Of a DNA stretch of 28,261 bases, positions 1-7,687 are shown one piece after another. This DNA is from DASZTV01 sp036267875 (lineage in GTDB: Bacteria > Actinomycetota > Actinomycetes > JAFAQI01). The translations under genes and the position numbers were made by a program. Position 1 is the first letter of the stretch. The number at the start of each line of letters is the position of its first letter. The stretch covers positions 1-28,261 of the forward strand of contig DATAVE010000144.1 of NCBI GenBank assembly GCA_036267875.1, given 5' to 3'. The notes under the pieces are model-generated. The model searched no databases and was not told the DNA's origin. It saw nothing but the letters and a program-made list of their open reading frames with translations.

Positions 1-234
1 CAGCTGGCGCAGGCACTTTGCGCGGAAGGCGTGGTCATTGGTCCAGGAGGTGTTGTCGAAGGCATTGCGCGCAGCAGCGATCGCGGCGTCCATGTCCTCC
101 TTGGTGCCGTCCGCGACCACACCGAGGACGTCCTCTGTCGCCGGGTTGATGTTGTCGAACGTCGCGCCAGACGACGCTTCGCGCAGCTCGCCGTCGATGT
201 AGAGCCTGCGCTCGCCGATCTGTCCGTCCGTCAT
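1..234 (-). CDS. Aldehyde dehydrogenase, N-terminal part (cut by window edge)
   Basis: Reading on the minus strand from the ATG at 234, the frame stays open to the window edge and gives the first 78 residues. They match the N-terminus of NAD(P)-dependent aldehyde dehydrogenases: a short beta segment (LYIDGELREA, about 11-20), then NINPATEDVLG (28-38) and a helix rich in Ala (DAAIAAARNAFD, 49-60). The catalytic Cys and Glu lie outside the window. A good ribosome-binding site (AAAGGGGA) sits about 6 bases before the ATG. It is the last visible gene of the minus-strand run A, 30 bases after the LLM oxidoreductase stop. The family oxidises aldehydes to acids, which would fit an alcohol made by the P450 and oxidised by the SDR (inference). 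The family call is firm; the substrate is unknown. Confidence 0.9.
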   Translation of the reverse strand, partial: MTDGQIGERRLYIDGELREASSGATFDNINPATEDVLGVVADGTKEDMDAAIAAARNAFDNTSWTNDHAFRAKCLRQL

Positions 235-264
235 GCCATTCCCCTTTGAATCTGGGCAGCCGAG

Positions 265-1176
265 TCAGCCTGCATTGATTACTTCAGAACCGTACTGTTC
301 GAGACTTTCGAGTGCGTGGGCGAGGGAATCCCCCGGTGCGCCGGTGCCGTTCCAGGTGACCCCAAGATCGGCGAGCTCGGCCAGTCCCTCGAGGTGGGCA
401 GCAGCGTCGAAGCCCGCGCTGCCTGGCCGACCACCGGCGCCGGTCATGAACGACACGTCGATGTCGGCACGGTCGCGGCCGGCCGCGTCCACCTTCTGCC
501 AGAGGTCGTCGAGCAGCCGGCTCAAGTCCTCGGCGGTCTCGAGCTGCTGAGTCTTCGCCGTAGCGGCGAGGACCGCGGGAGCCGGGAACGGGTTCCAGCC
601 GTCACCGAAGTCGGCCACCCGCTGACGAGCCCGCGCACCGTTGCCACCCACCCAGATCGGCACATGCCCGGGTTTCGGATTCGCAGTCTGGCCGAGCGCG
701 GTGAAGGTCGCGCCCTCGAACTTGAAGTCATCGGTCGACCAGATGCCCTTCAGCACCTGAACTGCCTCGTCGAAGAGGTCGTTGCGTGAGTCGAAGTCGA
801 CGCCTAGCGCCTTGTACTCCGCCTTCATGTAGCCGACCGCCGTCGACAACGTGAAGCGCCCGCCAGACAGAGCGTCGATCGTCGCGATCGACTTCGCCAC
901 GATGAACGGGTTGCGGTACGGCAGGACGACGATGTTCGGGATCAGCCGGATCGTGTCGGTGACCGCGGCGATGAACGACAGTACGGCGAACGGGTCGAGT
1001 GCATCGTGGCCACCGGTCTCCAGCCAACGCTGCGTCGGCGCAGGGTGGTCGGTGAAGCCGATGCCGGCGAAGCCCGCCTTCTCCGCGGTCTGCGCGAAGC
1101 GCACGACTGCGTCCTTCGACACGAACTCCGGGTCATACGGATGCGCAACCAGCGGATAAGTCACCCAGTGCTTCAT
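265..1176 (-). CDS. LLM-class F420-dependent oxidoreductase
   Basis: A 303-residue luciferase-like monooxygenase-fold protein. Visible family features are the N-terminal strand with TDHP (42-45), the segment LSGGRFTLSTAVGY (103-116), and VPIWVGGNG followed by ARQRVADFGDGW (172-194), which is typical of actinobacterial F420-using members. These enzymes use coenzyme F420 (some FMN) to oxidise or reduce small organic substrates; the substrate here is unknown. I chose the ATG at 1176 because a GGAGG lies 6 bases upstream. A longer in-frame start at 1218 would add 14 residues encoded by a tandem duplication and has no family support. The gene follows the SDR in the same run; the gap between them is made of the duplicated start region. 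Confidence 0.9.
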   Translation of the reverse strand: MKHWVTYPLVAHPYDPEFVSKDAVVRFAQTAEKAGFAGIGFTDHPAPTQRWLETGGHDALDPFAVLSFIAAVTDTIRLIPNIVVLPYRNPFIVAKSIATIDALSGGRFTLSTAVGYMKAEYKALGVDFDSRNDLFDEAVQVLKGIWSTDDFKFEGATFTALGQTANPKPGHVPIWVGGNGARARQRVADFGDGWNPFPAPAVLAATAKTQQLETAEDLSRLLDDLWQKVDAAGRDRADIDVSFMTGAGGRPGSAGFDAAAHLEGLAELADLGVTWNGTGAPGDSLAHALESLEQYGSEVINAG

Positions 1177-1227
1177 TGCATGCCTCCGGCATGACGCTTC
1201 ATTGCATGCCTCCGGCATGACGCTTCA
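1170..1227. repeat. 26-bp tandem duplication of a ribosome-binding site and start codon
   Basis: Two exact 26-bp copies (1171-1196 and 1197-1222) are followed by five bases of a third copy. Read on the minus strand, each copy holds GCCGGAGG, then CATGCA, then ATGAAG. The array begins with the TGA stop of the SDR (1227-1225) and ends in the true start of the LLM gene (1176). The upstream ATG (1202) opens a frame of nine codons whose TGA overlaps the true ATG as ATGA. A second ATG (1218) is in frame with the LLM gene. The LLM gene therefore has two identical Shine-Dalgarno/start units. Confidence 0.95.
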
Positions 1228-2034
1228 ACGGGAGGGCCCCAACGTGTAGACCCCGGTCTCGGGGTGGTGGTACCAGCCGCCCGCGGCCTGCGTGCCGCCG
1301 TCGACGTGGATCGTCTGTCCGGTGATGTACGCCGACAGCTCCGACGCGAGGAAGACCGCGGCGCCTGCCATCTCCTCGACGTGTCCGGCGCGGCCCAGCG
1401 GCACCATGTCGCTCATGCCATCGAGCGCGCCGGCGTGAGCGACTGCCTGCAGTCCCTCGGTCAGCGTGAAGTCGGGAGCGAGCGCGTTGACCCGGATGTT
1501 GTGAGGCGCAAGCTCGAGAGCGGCGGTCTTGGTGTAGTTGATGACTCCGGCCTTTGCCGCGGCGTACGCCGCGTAGCCGGGTGCTGCTCGAACACCTTCG
1601 ATGGACGGGATGGAGATGATGCTGCCACCGAGTCCTTCCGCGACCATCCCCCGCGCGACCCGCTGCGTACAGAGGAACACGTGTTTGAGGTTGGCTCGGT
1701 AGAGCGCGTCCCAACCGTTCTCTGAGGTCTCCAGCAACGGTGAGGCGAAGACCCCTCCGGCATTGTTGATCAGGATCGTCGGCGTACCCAGCTCTGCGAC
1801 CGTGCGGGCCAGCGACTCGTCGACCTGCGCCGACTCGCGTACGTCGGTGGTCAGACCGAGTGCACCAATCTCCTCGGCCGCGGCCGCACAGGTCTCGGCG
1901 GTGCGCTCCCAGATCGCGACCTTCGCGCCGAAAGCGACAAAGGCCGCGGCAATGCCACGGCCGATTCCGGAGCCGCCGCCCGTGACGACTGCGACCCGGC
2001 CATCCAGCCGGATCTGGCTCGGGTCGATCGACAT
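1225..2034 (-). CDS. Short-chain dehydrogenase/reductase (SDR)
   Basis: A 269-residue classical SDR. The Rossmann glycine motif TGGGSGIG is at 18-25, NNAG at 90-93, and the catalytic tetrad is Asn115, Ser144, Tyr157 and Lys161 (YAAAK). It should oxidise a secondary alcohol to a ketone, or the reverse, with NAD(H) or NADP(H). The residues after the first beta strand (IWER, 41-44) carry a Glu where NAD-preferring enzymes carry an acidic residue, so NAD is a reasonable guess. The ATG at 2034 lies three bases after the P450 stop, and the junction reads TAGTAGATG, so translation is probably coupled. Within run A it most likely acts on the P450 product or a beta-hydroxyacyl-CoA (inference). Confidence 0.95.
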   Translation of the reverse strand: MSIDPSQIRLDGRVAVVTGGGSGIGRGIAAAFVAFGAKVAIWERTAETCAAAAEEIGALGLTTDVRESAQVDESLARTVAELGTPTILINNAGGVFASPLLETSENGWDALYRANLKHVFLCTQRVARGMVAEGLGGSIISIPSIEGVRAAPGYAAYAAAKAGVINYTKTAALELAPHNIRVNALAPDFTLTEGLQAVAHAGALDGMSDMVPLGRAGHVEEMAGAAVFLASELSAYITGQTIHVDGGTQAAGGWYHHPETGVYTLGPSR

Positions 2035-2037
2035 CTA

Positions 2038-3249
2038 CTAGGGCAGGACCTGGACCGGCACGTTGTGCCAGCCAGAGACATTGGTCATCGAGACCCGGTG
2101 GCAGCCGTCGCGGTCGACCTCGAAACGCGGCATGAAGTCCAACAGCACGTTGAGCGCGATCGTGCTCTCCATGCGGGCGAGCGCAGCGCCGAGGCAGCTG
2201 TGAATGCCGTAGCCGAACCCGACGTTCACGGCCTCGTCGCGCGGCCGATCGAGGTTGAACGTGTCGGGATCCTTGAACGCCCGCTCGTCACGGTTGGCCG
2301 CGGCCGGGATCAGCACGACGGGCTTGCCCGCAGGAATCGTCACGCCATGAAGCGTCGACTCCTTCAGGGAGAATCGGACCATGTACTGAGCCGGCGCCTC
2401 GTAGCGCAGCAGCTCCTCGATCGCGTCGGGGATGAGAGCCCGGTTGTGCTGCAGCCGCTCCCACAGCTCCGGGCGCTCGCCGAAGATCACCGCGGCATTG
2501 CCGATCAGCTTGGTCACGGTCTCCGCGCCCGCACCACCGAGCAGGCTGGCAAACCCGGCGATCTCCGCATCGTCGAGGACGGCTTCAGAGCCGTCCTCCC
2601 GGGGGACGTTCGCCGCGATCAGCGCGCTGATCATGTCGTCCTGCGGATCGACCCGCCGCGTCTGGATCAGCTCGTAGTACATCAGGCCCGAGGCGATCGC
2701 AGCCTCCATGCCTTCGGGCGGCGTCGTCATCTCGCCGGGCTTGCGCTCCAGGCTCTTGTCGAGCCAGAGCCGCACCTGCTGCCGGAACTCCTCGGGTACG
2801 CCGAGCATCGTCGCAATGACCTCGACGGGAAACAGCGCCGAGAAGTCCTGTACGACGTCGAAGTCCGTCGGGTCGCACTGCGACAGGAAGCGGGAGATGG
2901 TCTCGCGCACCATCGGCTCGAGCTTCTTCACCGCGTTGGGGGTGAAGACCCGGTTGACCAGGCTGCGCATGGTTCGGTGCTCGGGCGGGTCGAGCATGAT
3001 CACCAACGGCACCGGCGGCGGGCTTCCCGACAGCACCATCTCGAGATCGATCCCGTGCGACGAGGAGTACGTCTCGGTGTCGCGGAACGCGGCAAGCACG
3101 TCCTCGTGCCGCGTGATCGCGTAGAAGCCGTAGGTCTCGTCGTAGTAGACCGGTGCCTCATCGCGCATCCGGCGATAGGTCTCCCACGGACCGTTGTAGA
3201 AGTCCTCGGAGAACGGGTCGAAAACGACCGGGGAAGCCGTCTGGGTCAT
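2038..3249 (-). CDS. Cytochrome P450
   Basis: A 403-residue soluble bacterial P450. The C-helix segment DPPEHRTMR is at 87-95, the I-helix oxygen-activation motif GAGAET at 239-244, the K-helix ExxR at Glu279-Arg282, and the heme loop FGYGIHSCLG has its thiolate at Cys352. Length is normal for class I actinobacterial P450s, which need a ferredoxin and a reductase. No reductase is in the window, but a matching single-cluster ferredoxin lies at 10348-10542. I chose the ATG at 3249 because the family N-terminus begins with the DPFSEDFYNGP-type segment; an upstream in-frame extension has no homology. It starts 13 bases after the CoA-transferase stop and ends three bases before the SDR. Acid- and steroid-hydroxylating families are possible; the substrate is not readable. 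Confidence 0.97.
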   Translation of the reverse strand: MTQTASPVVFDPFSEDFYNGPWETYRRMRDEAPVYYDETYGFYAITRHEDVLAAFRDTETYSSSHGIDLEMVLSGSPPPVPLVIMLDPPEHRTMRSLVNRVFTPNAVKKLEPMVRETISRFLSQCDPTDFDVVQDFSALFPVEVIATMLGVPEEFRQQVRLWLDKSLERKPGEMTTPPEGMEAAIASGLMYYELIQTRRVDPQDDMISALIAANVPREDGSEAVLDDAEIAGFASLLGGAGAETVTKLIGNAAVIFGERPELWERLQHNRALIPDAIEELLRYEAPAQYMVRFSLKESTLHGVTIPAGKPVVLIPAAANRDERAFKDPDTFNLDRPRDEAVNVGFGYGIHSCLGAALARMESTIALNVLLDFMPRFEVDRDGCHRVSMTNVSGWHNVPVQVLP

Positions 3250-3262
3250 AGGAATACCAGCG

Positions 3263-4492
3263 TCACAGGATCGCGCCCTCTGTCTTGTACCGCTCGATGT
3301 CCTCCCACGCGACGCCGGCCTCGAGCAGCAGCTCCTCGGTGTGCTGGCCGTGCTCGGGCGCGCCCGGGGGGACAACCTGCTGCTCGTCGAACTGGACCGG
3401 GTTGACCGGCATCGCGAACGGCGCGCCGGTCATCGTGGTCATCGTCGGGATGTAACCGTTCGCGATCACGTCCGGGTCGTCGTGCAGCTCGTACGCCGAT
3501 TGCACCGGACCCCACGCACCGGAGAGCGCCTGCAGAACCTCGCTCCACTCCGCGAGCGTCTTCTTCGCGAACTCCTCGTCGAGAGCTGCGATCAGCTCGA
3601 CGCGGTTGTTGAAGCGGTTCATCGGCTCGGCGTACCGCTCGTCGGTGACGAGGTCGGGACGCCCGATGACGGTGCAGAACTCGGCATAGAACCTGTCGCC
3701 CTGCAACATCATCAGCGTGATGAAGCGGTCGTCCTTGGTCTTGTAGTTGCCGACCAGCGGGTTCGGTGCGGACTTGCGGTCGAAGGTCGGAATCGGCGAC
3801 TTGTCATAGAGCTTCGAGCTCGTGACGTCCGGGCTGAGGTTCCAGGCGGCGAGGGCGAGCAGCGACACGTCGACGACCGAAGGTTCGCCGGTGCGCTCCT
3901 TCTTGAACAACGCAGCGACGATGCCACCTGCGATCGTCATGCCACCCATCACGTCACCGAAAGCCGGACGCGCGGAGACGATCGACTCGGCGTTGGGTAC
4001 GCCGAGGGTCAGCTGGTGGCCGACGCCGCCGCGCGACCAGTAGGAGACGCCGTCGTACCCAGGCTTGTCGGCACCGGGACCCTTCGTGCCGTACGCCGAG
4101 CCGCGGACGTAGATGACCTTCGGGTTGATCTTGCGGATGTCCTCGAGGTCGATGCCCAGCTTCTTGCGTACGCCGGGAAGGTAGTTGGTGACGAACACGT
4201 CGGCGGTCTCGACCAGCTTGTAGAGAGCCTCCTTGCCGCCGTCGGTCGTCAGGTCGATGCCGATCGAGCGCTTGCCGCGGTTGGGCATCTCGATCATGTA
4301 GTTGACGCCGCCGCGACCTGCGGGCACCAGGCCCATGGTCACGAGCCCGCGCTGTGGGTCACCGCCCTCTTTGGGCTCGACCTTGATGACGTCGGCCCCC
4401 CACTCGGCGAGCACCGCGCCAGCGGCGGGAACGAAGGTCCAGGCGGCAACTTCGACCACCTTGACGCCAGCGAGGACGTCGTTCAATGCCAC
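3263..4492 (-). CDS. Class III (CaiB/BaiF-type) CoA-transferase
   Basis: A 409-residue family III CoA-transferase, which moves CoA between carboxylic acids through an Asp-linked intermediate. LAGVKVVEVA at the N-terminus, GADVIKVEP (32-40), NRGKRSIGIDL (71-81) and the segment RPAFGDVMGG, with the likely nucleophile Asp180, are all typical, as is the C-terminal APEHGQHTEELL. The first possible start is GTG at 4492, but the Shine-Dalgarno AAGGGGA directly abuts it with no spacing. The TTG two codons on (4486) has 6 bases of spacing and is the likelier true start, giving 407 residues. It lies 33 bases after the amidohydrolase. It would provide ATP-free activation of the pathway acid using another acyl-CoA as donor (inference). 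Confidence 0.95.
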   Translation of the reverse strand: MALNDVLAGVKVVEVAAWTFVPAAGAVLAEWGADVIKVEPKEGGDPQRGLVTMGLVPAGRGGVNYMIEMPNRGKRSIGIDLTTDGGKEALYKLVETADVFVTNYLPGVRKKLGIDLEDIRKINPKVIYVRGSAYGTKGPGADKPGYDGVSYWSRGGVGHQLTLGVPNAESIVSARPAFGDVMGGMTIAGGIVAALFKKERTGEPSVVDVSLLALAAWNLSPDVTSSKLYDKSPIPTFDRKSAPNPLVGNYKTKDDRFITLMMLQGDRFYAEFCTVIGRPDLVTDERYAEPMNRFNNRVELIAALDEEFAKKTLAEWSEVLQALSGAWGPVQSAYELHDDPDVIANGYIPTMTTMTGAPFAMPVNPVQFDEQQVVPPGAPEHGQHTEELLLEAGVAWEDIERYKTEGAIL

Positions 4493-4525
4493 TCCCCTTG
4501 ATGCGTGTTGCTGGGTAGGTACTTC

Positions 4526-5722
4526 TCAGGCGCTGACGGGCACCTTGATCTTGAACAGGTCGCACATGTTGCCACCCATGATCAGCTCGATGTCCGACTG
4601 GGACAGGCCTTCGAGGTCGTCGACGTAGCTGATCGGGTCCTGCAGGCCCTCGGGGTGCGGCCAGTCCGAACCGAAGACGACGCGGTCGGCGCCGACCATC
4701 TGCACGATGTCGGTGAAGTTGTCCTCCCAGAACGGGGAGATGTAGATGCAGCGCTTGAAGGCCTCGATCGGGTTCTCACCGAACTCCTGCGGCATCTTCT
4801 TGTAGACGCTCGACAGGTTCTCGAACAGATGTGGGACCCAGCTGGCGCCGTTCTCGATCGAGAGGATCCGCAGGTCGGGGTTGCGGGTCAGCGCGCCGTG
4901 GCAGACCAGCGCCATCATCGCGTCCTCGATCGGGCGGTGGCCCATCGCCGCCATCCGGAACGCCGTCGGGCGGAACGGCAGGAACTCCTTGGAGGGCTCC
5001 CACGAGTTGAGCAACTCGGCGTAGCCGGAGTCCGAGGCGTGCATCGAGACCGGGATGCCGGCCTTCACGCACTCGGCCCAGAACGGGTCGAACTCAGGCA
5101 GGCCGAAGGACCGGCTGCCCTGGTAGCTCGGCACCGGAGCCGGTCGCACGAGCACCGTCTTCGCGCCGCGCTCAAGGCACCAGTGCAGCTCCTCGATCGC
5201 GCGGTCGACGTTGGGCAGCGTGATGACCGGCGTCGAGAAGATGCGGCCCTCGTAGTCGAACTGCCACTGCTCGTACATCCACTCGTTCAGGGCGTGGATG
5301 ACGTCGATGGTGAGGTCCGGGTCGTCCTTCATCCGCTCCTCGACCAGGCTGGCGAGGGTCGGGAACATCAGGCTGTAGTCCAGGCCCAGCTCGTCCATGA
5401 CCTCGAGGCGCGCCTTGGGCTCACGGAAGGCCGGGATCGACTTCATCGGCTCGCCCATGACCTCGCGGAACGACTTCCCCTCAGGGTTGCCGTGGCGGTA
5501 GTAGTCCTCCTGGGCGCCCGGGCGCGCGACCACCTCGAACGTGGGGTTCGGGATGTAGTCGCTGATGTGGCCCCGCACGACGATCTTGGTACGCCCGCGA
5601 ACGTCGATGTAGTCGATCGCGTTCTTGGCGTGGTCCGGCAGGAACTTCGTCAGCGCCTCTTTGGGCTCGTAGAAGTGGTTGTCCGCGTCGAAGACCGGAT
5701 AGCCAAGCTCGCGAGACGGCAT
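4526..5722 (-). CDS. Amidohydrolase family 2 (ACMSD/TIM-barrel) protein
   Basis: A 398-residue metal-dependent hydrolase or decarboxylase of the amidohydrolase-2 superfamily. The N-terminal metal motif is FDADNHFYEP (11-20), with Asp14 and His16 in place of the usual HxH. Further ligand candidates are His228 in SMHASDSG and Asp353 in FGSDWPHPEG. The family includes decarboxylases and C-C or C-N hydrolases acting on acids and keto acids, so its presence at the head of a CoA-transferase/P450 operon suggests ring or side-chain cleavage (inference). I chose the ATG at 5722 because GAGGGAG sits about 6 bases upstream and the family N-terminus begins here; the frame is open much further upstream without homology. 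It is the first gene of run A, divergent from the thioesterase. Confidence 0.92.
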   Translation of the reverse strand: MPSRELGYPVFDADNHFYEPKEALTKFLPDHAKNAIDYIDVRGRTKIVVRGHISDYIPNPTFEVVARPGAQEDYYRHGNPEGKSFREVMGEPMKSIPAFREPKARLEVMDELGLDYSLMFPTLASLVEERMKDDPDLTIDVIHALNEWMYEQWQFDYEGRIFSTPVITLPNVDRAIEELHWCLERGAKTVLVRPAPVPSYQGSRSFGLPEFDPFWAECVKAGIPVSMHASDSGYAELLNSWEPSKEFLPFRPTAFRMAAMGHRPIEDAMMALVCHGALTRNPDLRILSIENGASWVPHLFENLSSVYKKMPQEFGENPIEAFKRCIYISPFWEDNFTDIVQMVGADRVVFGSDWPHPEGLQDPISYVDDLEGLSQSDIELIMGGNMCDLFKIKVPVSA

Positions 5723-5839
5723 GAGTACTCCCTCGTCAGGGGGCCTTGTTTGACCTGGTATTTGCCTTGCAAGAGCGACGGTTGCCGCTCGCGAGAATGA
5801 CGTTACCACCCCGCGGAGAGCCTCCGCTACGGTTCCTTC
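5723..5839. promoter_or_regulatory. Divergent promoter region between run A and the thioesterase
   Basis: These 117 bases separate the divergent starts of the amidohydrolase and the thioesterase II gene and must hold both promoters. Visible are the 8-bp palindrome CTTGCAAG (5766-5773) and a 6-bp stem with a 3-base loop (5813-5827) just before the thioesterase GTG. I cannot identify convincing -35/-10 boxes, so this is called by position only. Confidence 0.5.
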
Positions 5840-6661
5840 GTGGCCTTTGACCTCGCGAATCTGATCGCCCGACTCGACCTCCGAGAGACCGCTCCGGGAC
5901 GGTACGACGGGGACAACCTCGACCTCGACTATCGCCGGGTCTTCGGCGGCCAGATCCTCGCTCAGACCATCGAGGCACTGAGCCAGCAGGCCGATGGGAA
6001 GTCGCTGAAGTCGCTGTGGCAGCAGTTCCCGCGCGAGGGCGACGTCTCCCTTCCGATGACGTACGACGTGACGGTCCACCAGAGCGGTCGAACGTTCGCG
6101 ACCCTCGGCGTACAGGCCTCTCAGGAAGGCAAGATCGTCAGCGTCGCGGCGGCGTCGCTGCACGTGCCCGAGGAGGGGCTGTCGCACCCGGCCGAGGCGC
6201 CTTCCGTCGCCGGACCGGAAGCTGGTCAGCCGACGGCGATCGACATGATCCCCTGGGAGATCTCGGTGATCACCTCTGCCGATCTCAGCTCGTCCGACGT
6301 ACATCCGCCTCGCTACCAGTGGTGGCAGCGGACGCCGGCTTTGTCATCGATCGGAGCCGACGACAGCGACTGGACCCACCAGGCGCTGCTCGCACACTCG
6401 ACCGACCTAACCGTGATCGGCACCGCGCTGCTGCCTGTCGAGGGACTGTCGCAGGCGGATACCGGGACCAAGTTCCACTCCGCGGTGACGTCGCACACGA
6501 TGTGGTTCCACGAGCCGTTCCGGATGGACGAGTGGCTGCTGGTCGACCAGCACTCCCCCGTGCTCGCCGGTTCACGCGCGTTCGGTCGTGGCGACGTCTG
6601 GACCCAAGACGGCCGCCTGGTGGCGTCCTTCGCCCAAGAGTCGATGATCCGCCCGTTGTAG
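5840..6661 (+). CDS. tesB: Acyl-CoA thioesterase II (TesB-type, double hotdog)
   Basis: A 273-residue type II acyl-CoA thioesterase that hydrolyses acyl-CoA to free acid and CoA in the cytoplasm. The N-terminal hotdog carries RVFGGQILAQ (33-42). The C-terminal hotdog has HSTDLTVIG with Asp189, TSHTMWFHEPFRMDEWLL (217-234) and GRLVASFAQESMIR (258-271) with Gln266. Asp189, a Thr/Ser of the TSHT segment and Gln266 correspond to the Asp/Thr/Gln active site of TesB. Length matches the family. The start is GTG at 5840; the ribosome-binding site is weak. It stands alone, divergent from run A and convergent with the crotonase gene. It may relieve CoA trapping by dead-end acyl-CoAs of the pathway (inference). 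Confidence 0.95.
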   Translation: MAFDLANLIARLDLRETAPGRYDGDNLDLDYRRVFGGQILAQTIEALSQQADGKSLKSLWQQFPREGDVSLPMTYDVTVHQSGRTFATLGVQASQEGKIVSVAAASLHVPEEGLSHPAEAPSVAGPEAGQPTAIDMIPWEISVITSADLSSSDVHPPRYQWWQRTPALSSIGADDSDWTHQALLAHSTDLTVIGTALLPVEGLSQADTGTKFHSAVTSHTMWFHEPFRMDEWLLVDQHSPVLAGSRAFGRGDVWTQDGRLVASFAQESMIRPL

Positions 6662-6672
6662 CTCCGGCATCG

Positions 6673-6745
6673 CCGCGGGCAATGTCACATTGCCCCCCGG
6701 ATTCGAGCCAACTTGGCCGGATTCCCGCAGGCAATGTCACATCGC
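6673..6745. repeat. Imperfect 21-bp direct repeat, 52-bp spacing
   Basis: In the convergent gap between the thioesterase and crotonase genes, 6673-6693 and 6725-6745 match at 19 of 21 positions, sharing the core GGCAATGTCACAT. The first copy continues into a perfect palindrome arm; the second has lost symmetry through one change. This may be the remains of a duplicated small intergenic element. Confidence 0.8.
6677..6695. terminator. Hairpin in convergent gap, possible bidirectional terminator
   Basis: GGGCAATG pairs perfectly with CATTGCCC across a 3-base loop, 15 bases after the thioesterase stop. No run of T follows on either strand, so it would have to act as a U-less actinobacterial-type terminator. 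It could equally be a protein-binding palindrome. The position between convergent genes favours a transcript-end role, but this is inference. Confidence 0.35.
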
Positions 6746-6785
6746 TCGCGTCGTAGCGTGCTCGCGTCGTAGCGTGCTCGCGTCG
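6744..6785. repeat. 16-bp tandem repeat, 2.6 copies
   Basis: The unit GCTCGCGTCGTAGCGT occurs at 6744-6759 and 6760-6775, and its first ten bases recur at 6776-6785. It lies between the convergent stops and encodes nothing recognisable. Each unit holds a short inverted pair around CGTCG. It is probably a slippage-type repeat. Confidence 0.9.
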
Positions 6786-6823
6786 GCCACTACGAGCAGG
6801 TGCTCGCGACCTAGGCAGGCTAC

Positions 6824-7627
6824 TTACTTCTTGCTGGCGATCTCGGTCTTCATCTGGTCGAGACCGACGAGGACCGGGTAGCCGCACTCGGTCATCGCGT
6901 GACCATGGCCCAGGGTGTGTACGTCGAACACGGCCTGCACCGCGTTGGTGAAGCCCTGGATGTCGAGCGTCTGGTTGACCGCACGCTTGGCCATCCGCAG
7001 CGCCCACGGGTGCTTGCTGGCGATCTCCAGCGCGAGCTCGCGAGTCGCGGTCTGCAGATCGTCGAGCGGTACGACGCGGTTGACCATGCCGACCGACTTC
7101 GCCTCCTCGGCCGAGATCGAGCGCCCGGTGAACAGGATCTCCTTGGCCAGCCGCGCACCGAGCTCCCAGGTGTGACCGTGGTACTCGACACCGCCGATGC
7201 CCATCGCGACCACGGGGTCGGAGAACTTCGCGTTGTCCGCGGCGACGATCAGGTCGCACGGCCAGGCGAGCAGCAGGCCGCCGGCGATGCAGACACCCTG
7301 CACGGCTGCGATCGAGGGCTTCGGGACGTTGCGCCAGTGCAGGGAGTACCCGACGTACTGGCGTGTCTCGATCTTGTAGATGTCCTGCACGGTCCACTTA
7401 CGCGCTGCCTCGGAGTCGCCGCCCCGCATGTCATGGCCGGAGGAGAAGTGCTTGCCGTTGGCGTTGAGCACGATGACCTTCACGTCATCGTCGTTCTCCG
7501 CCATCGTCCAGCAGGCGTCGAGACGATGCAGCAGATCCGGGTTCTGGGCGTTCGCGGCCTCGGGCCGGTTCAGGGTGAGTGTCGCGATGCCGTCCGCAAC
7601 GTCGTACAGGACCAGGTCGTCGCTCAC
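6824..7627 (-). CDS. Crotonase-family protein lacking both catalytic glutamates
   Basis: A 267-residue enoyl-CoA hydratase/isomerase-fold protein. The N-terminal strand-turn TLTLNRPEAANA (16-27) and the oxyanion-hole segments FSSGHDM (61-67) and CIAGGLLLAWPCD (113-125) are clear, so it should bind an acyl-CoA and polarise the thioester. Aligned by eye to rat mitochondrial hydratase, the two catalytic glutamates correspond to Leu119 and Val139. Simple syn-hydration is therefore unlikely. Instead GIGGVEYHGHTWELG (143-157) brings Glu148, His150 and His152 near the site. Hydrolysis, decarboxylation, C-C cleavage or isomerisation are alternatives. The start is GTG at 7627 with AGAGGAG 8 bases upstream. 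It is the last gene of run C, 60 bases after the ACAD stop. Confidence 0.9.
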   Translation of the reverse strand: MSDDLVLYDVADGIATLTLNRPEAANAQNPDLLHRLDACWTMAENDDDVKVIVLNANGKHFSSGHDMRGGDSEAARKWTVQDIYKIETRQYVGYSLHWRNVPKPSIAAVQGVCIAGGLLLAWPCDLIVAADNAKFSDPVVAMGIGGVEYHGHTWELGARLAKEILFTGRSISAEEAKSVGMVNRVVPLDDLQTATRELALEIASKHPWALRMAKRAVNQTLDIQGFTNAVQAVFDVHTLGHGHAMTECGYPVLVGLDQMKTEIASKK

Positions 7628-7687
7628 TGTGGATCTCCTCTGGCTGAGTTGGGTACGGCGGAAATCTAGTAGGGGCGGGCGGGGTCG

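Noticed and set aside
2065..3405. Long plus-strand frame antisense to the P450 gene
   Set aside because: It has no recognisable domain, is rich in Arg/His/Asp/Val as expected from mirror codons of high-GC genes, and the minus strand holds a complete P450.
5766..5773. CTTGCAAG palindrome as a KstR-type operator
   Set aside because: Too short and the half-site order is not that of the known steroid regulators; kept only as a note in the promoter region.
4505..5800. Long plus-strand frame antisense to the amidohydrolase
   Set aside because: Same mirror composition and no family motif; the amidohydrolase on the minus strand is clear.
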